Of a stretch of 34,304 bases of DNA, positions 22,647 through 30,477 are shown in pieces. A model generated the notes under the pieces. That model saw only the letters and a program-made list of their open reading frames with translations. It searched no databases and was not told the origin of the DNA. Each line of letters opens with the position of its first letter. The stretch's first letter is position 1. Both the position numbers and the translations under genes were made by a program. Source of the stretch: a virus; IMG/VR virus record IMGVR_UViG_3300033146_002768, positions 1-34,304 of that record; one strand, 5' to 3'.

Positions 22647-24461
22647 ATGACTAAATCGTATACTGCTGACGATATCAGAAAATTAGAACCGATGGAGCAG
22701 ATACAAATTTCCCCTGGTATGTGGATTGGTCCTACTGACGACCCACATCATTTAATAGAGGAAGCTCTGGACAATGCTCTTGATGAAGCACAGGGAGGGT
22801 ATGTTAGTATTATTGCAATTACTATTAATACTAAAACTAATGTTTGTTCTGTAATTGATAATGGTAGAGGAATCCCAATATCAAAAGATGTTCCCGTAAC
22901 TATTTCAACAAAATTGTTTTCAGGAGCTAAGTTTCAAGATAATAAATCAGCTTATGAAATAGCAAGTGGATTGCATGGAGTAGGGTTAGTATGTGCAAAT
23001 GCTTTAAGTGATTTTTATACAATTGAAATTTATAGAAATAACAGACATGCAATATTTAACTTTGAAAAAGGTAAATTAAAAAAGAAGTCAATTAAAAAAT
23101 TTGAAGGTAAAACTCCTTTCTCAACAAAAATTGAATTTAAACCTTCAAAAAAAATATTTGAATCAATAATGCCTGATTTGAATAGAATTAGAAAAAGATT
23201 ACAAATAGCTTCTGCAGAAATGTCTAAAGTAACATTTGTAATGATAGTCGACAATGAAAAAGAAATATTTAAAATGACTATCAATGATTATTTTGAACAG
23301 AGATGTTTGCAAGGTAATAATAAATTAGCAAAACCTGTTTTCTTTAAATCATTTATCAAACCAGAATCATTTAATGTAATGCTCACTTATACAAAGAGTG
23401 GGACAATAACTCCACGAGTATTATCATCAGTAAATCTATTGCCAGTTGACAATGGAGGAACTCATGTAAATTATCTTTATGAAATTGTTAAAGATTATTT
23501 TATGTCTAAAGGTAAGAAAATGGGGTATACATTCTTACCTCAAGATTGTTTAGTAGGTTTAAAAGCTTATATTATGTTAAGTTTAAAAGAACCTAAATTT
23601 GCTGGTCAAACCAAAGATAGACTAACCAACAATAAAAATTATCTTGAAAGATTCGCAATTCAAATTAAAACTCAACTAGAAGCTCACTTCAATAAAAACC
23701 ATAAAAACGATAAAGAAACAGAAGGTGAATTAGAAAGAATACTTTCACATTTTCAAATTTATCGTGCCAAACTCGATTCTAAGAAATTTAAAACTCCAAA
23801 TTCAGGAAAAAGAGTATCTACAAAATTTACAAAACTAAGAGATTGTTCAAGTGCTCTTGGGGAATTGTTTGTTGCTGAGGGTGAATCTGCTGCTGGCGGT
23901 CTTGTAACTTGTAGAGATCCAAGAAAGCATGCTATTCTTCCATTAAAGGGTAAGATTCCAAGTGCTGCAACAACTAAAGATATTTTGAAGAATAAAGAAA
24001 TAAGTGAATTGATAGGTTCATTGGGAACAGGAGTTGGTCCTCATTTTGATATTAGTACTTTAAAATATAGTAAAATTATATGCGCAACCGATGCCGATGA
24101 TGATGGCTTGCATATATTTGCTTTACTTACTTTAGCTTTAGCAGTATTAGTACCTGATATTATTAAAAACGGTCATTACTATTATGCAGAAACTCCTTTA
24201 TATGCAATCAATGAAAAGAAAAACTTTATACCATTGTGGACAAATGAAGAGATTACAAAAGCAAAGGAAAGTGGTAGAAGTCTTTTAAGAGTGAAAGGGT
24301 TAGGGGAAATGAATCCAGATCAATTGAAAACTGTATTAATTACTGAAAAAACGAGAAGATTGATACCAGTTACTTATACAAGTGATATGGATAAAATGGT
24401 CAAGTTATTTACTGACCCAATTGAAAAGCGTAAGTTGTTAGAGGGAACATGGATGATATAA
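22647..24461 (+). CDS. Type II DNA topoisomerase, ATPase/Toprim subunit (GyrB/gp39-like)
   Basis: 604 aa. The GHKL ATPase fold is complete: EALDNALDEAQGG, VIDNGRGIPI, and GLHGVGLVCANALS. The switch Lys loop is QTKDRLTNN, and GGTHVNYL matches the transducer start. The Toprim domain follows with AEGESAAGGL (Glu411) and DADDDGLH (D482, D484), which hold the catalytic Mg2+. Both domains are in one chain, unlike phage T4, where they are split between gp39 and gp60. It works with the product of 25016-26341 to pass one DNA duplex through another. Whether it supercoils or only relaxes cannot be told. The stop overlaps the next gene's start. Confidence 0.93.
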   Translation: MTKSYTADDIRKLEPMEQIQISPGMWIGPTDDPHHLIEEALDNALDEAQGGYVSIIAITINTKTNVCSVIDNGRGIPISKDVPVTISTKLFSGAKFQDNKSAYEIASGLHGVGLVCANALSDFYTIEIYRNNRHAIFNFEKGKLKKKSIKKFEGKTPFSTKIEFKPSKKIFESIMPDLNRIRKRLQIASAEMSKVTFVMIVDNEKEIFKMTINDYFEQRCLQGNNKLAKPVFFKSFIKPESFNVMLTYTKSGTITPRVLSSVNLLPVDNGGTHVNYLYEIVKDYFMSKGKKMGYTFLPQDCLVGLKAYIMLSLKEPKFAGQTKDRLTNNKNYLERFAIQIKTQLEAHFNKNHKNDKETEGELERILSHFQIYRAKLDSKKFKTPNSGKRVSTKFTKLRDCSSALGELFVAEGESAAGGLVTCRDPRKHAILPLKGKIPSAATTKDILKNKEISELIGSLGTGVGPHFDISTLKYSKIICATDADDDGLHIFALLTLALAVLVPDIIKNGHYYYAETPLYAINEKKNFIPLWTNEEITKAKESGRSLLRVKGLGEMNPDQLKTVLITEKTRRLIPVTYTSDMDKMVKLFTDPIEKRKLLEGTWMI

Positions 24462-24967
24462 ATGTACCATTACAAGACTGGATAAGTGCTAATATACCAG
24501 AAGAAAAAATGTATTGGAAACAATCTTGGTCTGATCAAGTATGTTTTGTTCGAGATCAAATTCCAAAGTTTTTATGCTCTGGTAATTCATATGAAGAATA
24601 TAATACAGTGAGAGAAAATATAACTGTTATTGAAACTCATATGTCAAAAAGTATATATTTACCAGTTTATTGTATTAAAGCTCAGGGTGATATTTTTATC
24701 ATGAGAGCAAATTTTCATGATTGGAAATTGTCAGTTGAAACTCATAATCTTCATGACATTGATTTTGCAAAATTAGGAATTTGTGAAACAAAGGATCAAA
24801 TTCACTCAGTGTATTGCGAAGGATTTAAAGAGGAGTGGGTATATAAACCTTACGATGAAGATAAATTTAAGTATACTGTCGAGATAAGAGATAAATTTAA
24901 TTTAAAATTATTCTTTTGGTTAATTCAACAAAAGGACATAAAGGAGAATGTTCAACTGGTAAATTAA
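24449..24967 (+). CDS. Unknown protein between the topoisomerase genes, C-terminus possibly altered
   Basis: 172 aa, starting within the end of the topoisomerase ATPase-subunit gene (ATGGATGATATAA). Trp/Tyr-rich and mixed alpha/beta: WISANIPEEKMYWKQSWSDQ, YLPVYCIKAQGDIFIMRANF. There are no recognised motifs. Its last codons overlap a short stretch that, in another frame, reads as the tail of an HNH endonuclease (24928-25023), so the natural C-terminus may have been replaced or cut when an endonuclease gene was inserted and deleted. A role with the topoisomerase is possible by position only. Confidence 0.65.
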   Translation: MDDINVPLQDWISANIPEEKMYWKQSWSDQVCFVRDQIPKFLCSGNSYEEYNTVRENITVIETHMSKSIYLPVYCIKAQGDIFIMRANFHDWKLSVETHNLHDIDFAKLGICETKDQIHSVYCEGFKEEWVYKPYDEDKFKYTVEIRDKFNLKLFFWLIQQKDIKENVQLVN

Positions 24968-25023
24968 GTACATTAGTATGTGAACGTATAGTTAGAATAA
25001 AAAGAAAGGAGGATTATGGATAA
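24928..25023 (+). pseudogene. Remnant of an HNH homing endonuclease 3' end
   Basis: In frame 1 this reads ..GHKGECSTGKLSTLVCERIVRIKR. It matches the C-termini of the two intact HNH proteins: GHKTGTECSTGNLANIVC in 13276-14370 and LSKLICDRTYRIKNR in 4493-5353. No upstream nuclease domain remains. The remnant overlaps the last codons of the unknown gene and supplies the AAAGGAGG ribosome site of the next topoisomerase subunit. I infer an endonuclease gene once sat between the two topoisomerase subunit genes and was deleted, leaving its last 25-30 codons. Confidence 0.7.
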
Positions 25024-26341
25024 ATTAGTTCCTAAAGCTTATAAAAAATATGGTTTATATGTTAATAATTTTAGATCGTTCCCACTTTGTGACGATGGAT
25101 TGAAACCTGTTGAGCGCAGAATATTATTAACAACATATTTAATAGCTCGTGATAAATTTGTTAAATCAGCCAGAATCGAAGGAACAACAATGGCACGTTT
25201 CCATCCCCATTCCGGGGCGTATGGTACTATAGTTCAAATGGTAAAACAGGGATTTATTGCTGGTCAAGGTAATTGGGGAAATAATCTTGGAGTTGATCCT
25301 TCTCCAGCTGCTGCAAGTAGGTATACAGAAGCCAAATTATCAAAAGAAACACATGATATGGCATTTCAATTAATTAAATATGTACCATGGTCAGAGAGTG
25401 AACTGGATGATGAACCTGAATATCTTCCAACTAAATATCCATTTTGTTTAATGGGGAATGAGTTTACTCAAGGTATTGGATTTGGTTTTAGAACTTTCAT
25501 TCCATGTTATTCAATTAGTGATCTTAAAGCAAGATTGTTATGGTTATTAGGTGGGAAGAAAGGAACCGAACCAGTAATTGCTCCAATAACTGATTGTAAA
25601 ATAACTGCATCAAAAGCTGAATTACAACAACTTTTAACAACAGGAAAAGCAAAAATTCCTATAGTTGGAGTTGCAAGTGTTAGTGCTGTCCAGTGTAAGG
25701 TCATTATTAAATCATGGCCTCCTGGTAAAAAGTTTGAAGCAGCTATTCTTAATAAGAAACCTATTAGGAAACAATTAGAAAATCTAGATGTTGGATTTCT
25801 TGATTCTTCAAATGGTAAAAATGGTACTGCAATTATATTTAGTGTTACCAAACAAAGAAATAGACAAAAAATCTTTACTGACTTAGTTAATAATGTGAAG
25901 GAAGCATTGAAAGGATCTATTTCATTTGAAACAATAATTGTTGATAGACAAAGAAATGTTCAAGTTACTTCTATAGATGATATGTTGGTTAATACATATA
26001 ATATGTTTACCCAAGCAAATCAAAAAATGTTGACTTCAGAGATAGCTAAAACTGGAGATGCTATACTTGAGATGGAATGTCTTGAAAAATTAAAAGATCC
26101 TTTAGTTAAAGTAATGGGACAGAAAGGAGCAACTTTAACTAAAAAAGAATTACCAAATATTATTAAAACTTTAGCAGTAATGAGTAAGCTTGATGAAGTT
26201 ATAGTTAAGGATTTGCTTGCAAAATATAGAATCCAAAGATTATTAACTTTTCATACGGATACTCAAGAATTAAACGATAGACAAACTGAACTTCAAAACT
26301 ATTTGGCTGAATTAGACAGTTATGTTTTAGCTCAGTATTAA
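25016..26341 (+). CDS. Type II DNA topoisomerase, cleavage subunit (GyrA/gp52-like)
   Basis: 441 aa, near the size of T4 gp52 and lacking the GyrA C-terminal beta-pinwheel. Motifs are those of the breakage-reunion domain: GLKPVERRILLTTYLIARD, ARFHPHSGAYGTIVQMVKQG, and the catalytic SRYTEAKL with active-site Tyr103 after Arg102. The tower and coiled-coil regions follow, ending in a leucine-rich helix (YLAELDSYVLAQY). It forms the covalent 5'-phosphotyrosine link to DNA and pairs with the ATPase/Toprim subunit at 22647-24461. Start support is strong (AAAGGAGG at 25006-25013). Without a pinwheel, relaxation or decatenation is more likely than gyrase-type supercoiling (inference). Confidence 0.93.
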   Translation: MDKLVPKAYKKYGLYVNNFRSFPLCDDGLKPVERRILLTTYLIARDKFVKSARIEGTTMARFHPHSGAYGTIVQMVKQGFIAGQGNWGNNLGVDPSPAAASRYTEAKLSKETHDMAFQLIKYVPWSESELDDEPEYLPTKYPFCLMGNEFTQGIGFGFRTFIPCYSISDLKARLLWLLGGKKGTEPVIAPITDCKITASKAELQQLLTTGKAKIPIVGVASVSAVQCKVIIKSWPPGKKFEAAILNKKPIRKQLENLDVGFLDSSNGKNGTAIIFSVTKQRNRQKIFTDLVNNVKEALKGSISFETIIVDRQRNVQVTSIDDMLVNTYNMFTQANQKMLTSEIAKTGDAILEMECLEKLKDPLVKVMGQKGATLTKKELPNIIKTLAVMSKLDEVIVKDLLAKYRIQRLLTFHTDTQELNDRQTELQNYLAELDSYVLAQY

Positions 26342-26351
26342 AGGTGAATTT

Positions 26352-26534
26352 ATGGGACTTATTAAAAGGACTGCTAATGATGTTCAGAAATATAGAGAAA
26401 ATAAACCAGTTAAAATTGAAGATGTTACTCCTGGTTGTGTTGATGGTAAAAGAATAATAATTGTCAATGGTGAAACTTATTATGCTGGAACTGTCAATAC
26501 ATGGGGAGATGTTGAAACAATTAAATGTAAATAA
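26352..26534 (+). CDS. Small protein sharing a C-terminal domain with the prepilin-like neighbour
   Basis: 60 aa with AAAGGTG upstream. After a basic N-terminus (MGLIKRTANDVQKYRENKPV) it has a compact module, CVDGKRIIIVNGETYYAGT then VNTWGDVETIKCK. The same module, with CxDG, an Ile-rich strand, G..Y..GT, NTWGD and a closing Cys, ends the next protein (26545-26856). The two Cys could pair as a disulfide or bind metal. There is no signal or membrane segment here. I know of no named family with this pattern. Close tandem placement suggests duplication. Confidence 0.72.
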   Translation: MGLIKRTANDVQKYRENKPVKIEDVTPGCVDGKRIIIVNGETYYAGTVNTWGDVETIKCK

Positions 26535-26544
26535 GGAGGATGTT

Positions 26545-26856
26545 ATGAATCAAAAAGGATTTACTATAATAGAATTATTGATAGTTATTCTTATAATCGG
26601 AATATTTACTTCAGTAGCAATTCCAAGCTTCTTTGAATGGGCAAAGGAAGAAAAAATAGCTCAGCAAGCTGGTAATCTTATTAAAGAGTTTAAAGAGGAA
26701 TCTGAACCAAAGGTTATAACTAACAATGTTGTAATTGATAAATTAGGAGTTAGTTGTCAAGATGGTCAAAAGATAATTGAACTTGACGGAGTTATATATC
26801 ATCTTGGTACTATCAAAAATACATGGGGCGATTTAGCTCCAGTAGAATGTCAATAA
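26545..26856 (+). CDS. Prepilin-like protein with type IV N-methylation motif
   Basis: 103 aa from ATG 26545 (strong AAGGAGG); an upstream in-frame ATG at 26461 lies inside the previous gene. The N-terminus MNQKGFTIIELLIVILIIGI is a textbook prepilin signal: short basic leader, Gly before the cut, Phe at +1, Glu at +5, then a hydrophobic helix. After a helical spacer the C-terminus carries the module CQDGQKIIEL...YHLGT...NTWGDLAPVEC seen in the neighbour. The host prepilin peptidase could process it and host type IV pilus or type II secretion machinery could take it up (inference). The C-domain is too small for a major pilin, so it resembles a minor pseudopilin or decoy. Confidence 0.75.
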   Translation: MNQKGFTIIELLIVILIIGIFTSVAIPSFFEWAKEEKIAQQAGNLIKEFKEESEPKVITNNVVIDKLGVSCQDGQKIIELDGVIYHLGTIKNTWGDLAPVECQ

Positions 26857-26866
26857 GGAGAAATAT

Positions 26867-27292
26867 ATGTATAGAGTTGAAAGAAGATTTACTGTCCCAT
26901 TTGGACATAGATTAAGTAAACATACTGGACGTTGTAAGAATTTTCATGGACATAATATGGTTATTTTAGTTGGACTTAAAACTAAAAAACTTGATAAAAA
27001 TGATATGGTAATGGATTTTAGTGAATTAAACTCTATGGTAAATGAAACTTTAGATTTTTGGGATCATACTTTATTTATTCATGATGATGACAGAGAGTTT
27101 GTTAAACCTTTAGAACAATTTGGACAAAGAGTTCTTATATTTTCACATGATCCAACAGCAGAAAGATTATGCGAAGTATTATATGATTGTGTTATACATG
27201 GATTAATAGATAGAAAATTAACTGATGTTGAAATTGACTATGTTACTATTTATGAAAATGAAAATTCCAAAGCAACCTTCAGTGAGGAGTAA
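26867..27292 (+). CDS. 6-pyruvoyl-tetrahydropterin synthase / QueD family enzyme
   Basis: 141 aa with AAGGAG upstream. Zinc and catalytic residues are in the family pattern: FGHRL (His14), then GRCKNFHGHN with Cys23, His27 and His29 (Cys-x3-HGH, as in QueD), DFWDHTLF, PTAERLCEVLY and a final Glu in TIYENENS. QueD makes 6-carboxy-tetrahydropterin, the second step toward 7-deazaguanine (preQ0, queuosine). Phages use this pathway to modify DNA or supply tRNA modification. No QueC, QueE, FolE or DpdA-like gene is in the window, so the route is unproven. A pterin role is the alternative. Confidence 0.87.
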   Translation: MYRVERRFTVPFGHRLSKHTGRCKNFHGHNMVILVGLKTKKLDKNDMVMDFSELNSMVNETLDFWDHTLFIHDDDREFVKPLEQFGQRVLIFSHDPTAERLCEVLYDCVIHGLIDRKLTDVEIDYVTIYENENSKATFSEE

Positions 27293-27297
27293 ATAGT

Positions 27298-28719
27298 ATG
27301 ATTGAATTGATAAGGCGTAGTGGAATAATAATTCCGAGAGAGTATGAAAACGAATCGTGGTATCACATGGTACGTGCCCACCTGTTTAGACGACAGGTAG
27401 ATTATAATTCTCCAACCTATACTACGACGATGTACTATTCAGAATCTGCGAAGTCCTTGACAATTCCTCGATACTTCCCTATACATGACTATGTTGATTG
27501 TAAAATTATTGACATAAGTCATGTTGGGGAAGATATTGTAATTGAGCATAATATCACGCCACGTAATGATGTCCAAATATTAGCTATGGATTATATGCGG
27601 GATAATAACAATGGTATGATAAAATTGGGTCCTGGTATGGGGAAAACAGTTATCAGTATTCATATGATAGCAACGAGAAAAAAGAAAACATTCATTGTAG
27701 TTCATAGAGATAGTCTTGATAAACAATGGAGAAATAGATTATTAGAACATAGTAGTCTATCAGAAAATGATATTGCTTTATTAAATTCTAAAAAGTTTGA
27801 AGAGCAATTTGCAGAATCACCAGTTATAATATCAACATCTCAAACCGTATGTTCTATATTAAAACGATACCCAATGGAATATTTAAAAGCATTACATTTC
27901 TCTAATATTGGGATAGGAATTTTTGATGAATTACATACCACTGTAGGTGCTCCAACATTTTCAAAATGTTCATTACATTTACCAGCTCAATCAATTTGGG
28001 GATTAAGCGCAACTCCATATAGAAGTGATGGTAATACAGATATCATTAAATATCATTTAGGAGATATGTTAGAAAGTGATAGTGATGAAGATACAATGCT
28101 AGCAGATGTAACATTTATATTAGTAGATTTTGATATTGATACTCCAAGAAGATTCACATATTTGAATTGGGAAGGTAACTTTCAACGATCTAGATATTTA
28201 AATATCATGAAAAATTCAAAAGTGTTTATGGATTTAGTTAAAGCATTATTGATGAAGTTAGCTCATGATGATAGACATTTATTATTTATTTCAGAGAGAG
28301 TTGATAAAATGATAAATATTTTATATAAATGGATGCCTTGGGATGATAAATCAAAATTTATTGCTGGATCAGGTTTAGAAGAGCTAGAAAAGAAAATTTC
28401 ATTCTCAACGCCAGGAAAAATTAGAGATGGAATAGATGTGCCTTGGAAAGATGCTTTATTAATTACATCACCAGTTAAAAATATAGAACAGTTAGCTGGA
28501 AGAATAACTCGTATATATCCTGGGCATGATAAATATACTCCTATAATATTAGATATGGTTGACATAGGGTCTAATAATATTAAAAAATCATTTTGGGATA
28601 GACGTGATTATTATATAAGTAAAGGGTGGAATATTAAGTATATATTTATTAATCAATTTACATATGAAAAATTTAACATTCGAGAAGAAGATGCTTTAAA
28701 AATCGTACAAGGAGAATAA
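27298..28719 (+). CDS. SF2 helicase, UvsW-like
   Basis: 473 aa. The N-terminal 90 residues form a DNA-binding region. Helicase motifs follow: Walker A GPGMGKT (111-117), motif Ia VVHRDSL, motif II DELH (210-213, in place of DEAH/DEAD), motif III LSATP, and a C-terminal domain ending in motif VI EQLAGRITRIYPG. The order and the early 'ILAMDYM' Q-tip resemble T4 UvsW and related phage helicases that remodel recombination and replication forks. It sits with SbcCD-like genes, as in T4-type recombination modules. DELH is an unusual but seen motif II variant. The start is supported by GTGAGGAG. Confidence 0.88.
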   Translation: MIELIRRSGIIIPREYENESWYHMVRAHLFRRQVDYNSPTYTTTMYYSESAKSLTIPRYFPIHDYVDCKIIDISHVGEDIVIEHNITPRNDVQILAMDYMRDNNNGMIKLGPGMGKTVISIHMIATRKKKTFIVVHRDSLDKQWRNRLLEHSSLSENDIALLNSKKFEEQFAESPVIISTSQTVCSILKRYPMEYLKALHFSNIGIGIFDELHTTVGAPTFSKCSLHLPAQSIWGLSATPYRSDGNTDIIKYHLGDMLESDSDEDTMLADVTFILVDFDIDTPRRFTYLNWEGNFQRSRYLNIMKNSKVFMDLVKALLMKLAHDDRHLLFISERVDKMINILYKWMPWDDKSKFIAGSGLEELEKKISFSTPGKIRDGIDVPWKDALLITSPVKNIEQLAGRITRIYPGHDKYTPIILDMVDIGSNNIKKSFWDRRDYYISKGWNIKYIFINQFTYEKFNIREEDALKIVQGE

Positions 28720-28721
28720 AA

Positions 28722-29006
28722 ATGAACAGAAGACAATTTGTTACAAAAACAAAAAATGTTGTAGTTAATAACAGAACATTACCATTCTTCAGCATGCTAA
28801 CATTAATTTTAATTACTTTAAAACTAACCGGCACTATAACTATTGGATGGGGTTGGATAGTTGCTTGCTTCTTTGCTCCATTGATAATTCTTTTGAGTTT
28901 TCTTGGAATAATATTTGGAGGGTTTTTAATATTTATAATTGGCGGAGGAATATGTATAGCTATTATGCATGCATATGAACAAATAAAGAAGAAAGCTTGG
29001 AGATGA
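28722..29006 (+). CDS. Small membrane protein with two hydrophobic segments
   Basis: 94 aa with CAAGGAGAA upstream. A basic N-terminus (NRRQFVTKTKN) is followed by two long hydrophobic stretches, about residues 24-45 and 46-80 (WIVACFFAPLIILLSFLGII, GGFLIFIIGGGICIAIM). It ends in a basic tail (QIKKKAWR). Both termini should face the cytoplasm by charge. There are no recognised motifs. It sits between the helicase and nuclease genes with no clear functional link. A holin-like role can be imagined but is not supported. Confidence 0.7.
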   Translation: MNRRQFVTKTKNVVVNNRTLPFFSMLTLILITLKLTGTITIGWGWIVACFFAPLIILLSFLGIIFGGFLIFIIGGGICIAIMHAYEQIKKKAWR

Positions 29007-29179
29007 CAACTTTAAGTCCATATTCTATTGGAGAAATTCCAAACTTTGATCCATGTGATAAGTGTTTAATTAGGGTTGCATGCACACAAGTATGTAAACC
29101 TAAATTAAGATTTGATAAAAATCAACCAAAATCAGAGAAAATTGTGATACGGGCAAGAAGAAGGAGAAAGAAGAAATGA
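29003..29179 (+). CDS. Small PCxxCLxxxxCxxxC protein, third copy
   Basis: 58 aa. ATG 29003 overlaps the upstream stop (ATGA). TTG 28997 is possible. It carries DPCDKCLIRVACTQVCKP, the same four-Cys pattern as the genes at 18007 and 18360, here after an 18-residue N-terminal extension and followed by a very basic tail (RARRRRKKK). It is likely a zinc-bound peptide that contacts nucleic acid. It overlaps the start of the SbcD-like gene. Confidence 0.7.
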   Translation: MTTLSPYSIGEIPNFDPCDKCLIRVACTQVCKPKLRFDKNQPKSEKIVIRARRRRKKK

Positions 29180-30168
29180 AAATAATCTTTACAGCAGATT
29201 TACATTTCAGTTTATATTCTCAAGATACTATTATAGAAGGTATACCAAGGAGATTATATTATTTAATAAAAATTCTTACTGATATATGTCAATATGCCAT
29301 TAAAAATAAAATATTCAATATAGGAATTGCTGGAGATACTTTGCATAATAAAAGTATTATTCATGCAGTTGCTTTTGGAATGTTATTAGATTTAATTAGA
29401 AGATTCCCTGAGATTACTTTTTATATAATTGATGGTAATCATGATGTTTCAAGTAAGTCTGGTGATGGAGTATCTGCTTTAAAGGGATTTGATAATGAAC
29501 CAAATGTTATAATGATTCATACCGAAACTCAAATTCAAAATATAGCATTTATTCCATGGAATCCTAAAACAATGAAACAAGAAATTAAAAATTCTAAAGC
29601 AGATTATTTAGTTTCTCATTTTGGTTTGAATGAAGCAATGTTAAATTCTGGTATATCAATTGTATCAGATATAGGGTTAAGAGATCTAAAACATTTTAAA
29701 AGATGTTTTATTGGACATTATCATACTCCTCAAGAGGTTGGCAATGTTATCATTCCAGGATCAATCATTCAACTTGATTGGGGTGAGAAAGGTGAAAATA
29801 AAAGATTTGTAATATTTGATTCCGATACAAATGAAGTTGAGTTTGTTGAAATTGAAGGATATCAAAAACATATAGAAGTTGAAATTAATGAAAATAATCT
29901 TTCTGAAGTTTTAAAAGCAGCAAAGAAATATAGAAAGGAAGGTCATTTTGTAAAACTATTGAAGGTTGAAAATGTTGATACTTCTGAGATTGAAAAAGAT
30001 TTTCATATAGTTGATAAAACCGTTAAAGATATAACTAATCGTGGGATTGATAGTTCAATGTCACTTGAAGACAAGTTAGAAGCTTATTTAAAAATTAAAA
30101 ATATTCCATTAAATAAGCATGGTGAATATATTTTAGAAGCAAAAAAAATAATTGATGCAATAGCATAA
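29176..30168 (+). CDS. SbcD/Mre11-like nuclease subunit (T4 gp47-like)
   Basis: 330 aa. Calcineurin-like phosphoesterase motifs are in order: FTADLHF (Asp8, His10), GIAGDTLHNK, IDGNHDV, a SHFGLNEA segment and GHYHTPQEV then IIPGSIIQLDWGEKG. These bind two Mn2+ ions for exo/endonuclease action on double-strand ends. The length fits phage gp47-type proteins. The partner ATPase is encoded just downstream (30474-32660), with one small gene between. The C-terminal region (about 230-330) is helical and would bind the SbcC coiled coil. Start ATG 29176 overlaps the upstream gene. Confidence 0.93.
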   Translation: MKIIFTADLHFSLYSQDTIIEGIPRRLYYLIKILTDICQYAIKNKIFNIGIAGDTLHNKSIIHAVAFGMLLDLIRRFPEITFYIIDGNHDVSSKSGDGVSALKGFDNEPNVIMIHTETQIQNIAFIPWNPKTMKQEIKNSKADYLVSHFGLNEAMLNSGISIVSDIGLRDLKHFKRCFIGHYHTPQEVGNVIIPGSIIQLDWGEKGENKRFVIFDSDTNEVEFVEIEGYQKHIEVEINENNLSEVLKAAKKYRKEGHFVKLLKVENVDTSEIEKDFHIVDKTVKDITNRGIDSSMSLEDKLEAYLKIKNIPLNKHGEYILEAKKIIDAIA

Positions 30169-30177
30169 GGAGATGAT

Positions 30178-30477
30178 ATGGCTGAAGTAAGTTTAGGTGG
30201 GAAACCAAAGAATGAAGAACCAGCAAAAGAGAAAATGATTTATTTGAATATCCCAACTGCAGTATTGATGATTATTGAACTAGGTGATTCAAAAAATATT
30301 AAAAAGTTTGCTGATCCAATAGTTAAAACTATTAAAGATTCAATGACTAATAAAGAGTTAAGAAAACTCTTATGTCAAATGTTTGGAGTTAAAACAGCAA
30401 AGAAATTTAAAAAATTCAAACTCCAGGAATTTAATGTTTTAACTAATATATTTGGAGATGTTTGGGGTCTAAGATGA
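30178..30477 (+). CDS. Small helical protein between sbcD-like and sbcC-like genes, unknown
   Basis: 99 aa with AAGGAGATG upstream. The N-terminus is Lys/Glu-rich and likely flexible. The rest is helical with a Lys cluster (FGVKTAKKFKKFKLQEF). There are no known motifs. It sits inside the nuclease pair's operon, overlapping the next gene's ATG (ATGA), so it may act with the SbcCD-like complex or with DNA ends. This is inference from position. Confidence 0.7.
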   Translation: MAEVSLGGKPKNEEPAKEKMIYLNIPTAVLMIIELGDSKNIKKFADPIVKTIKDSMTNKELRKLLCQMFGVKTAKKFKKFKLQEFNVLTNIFGDVWGLR

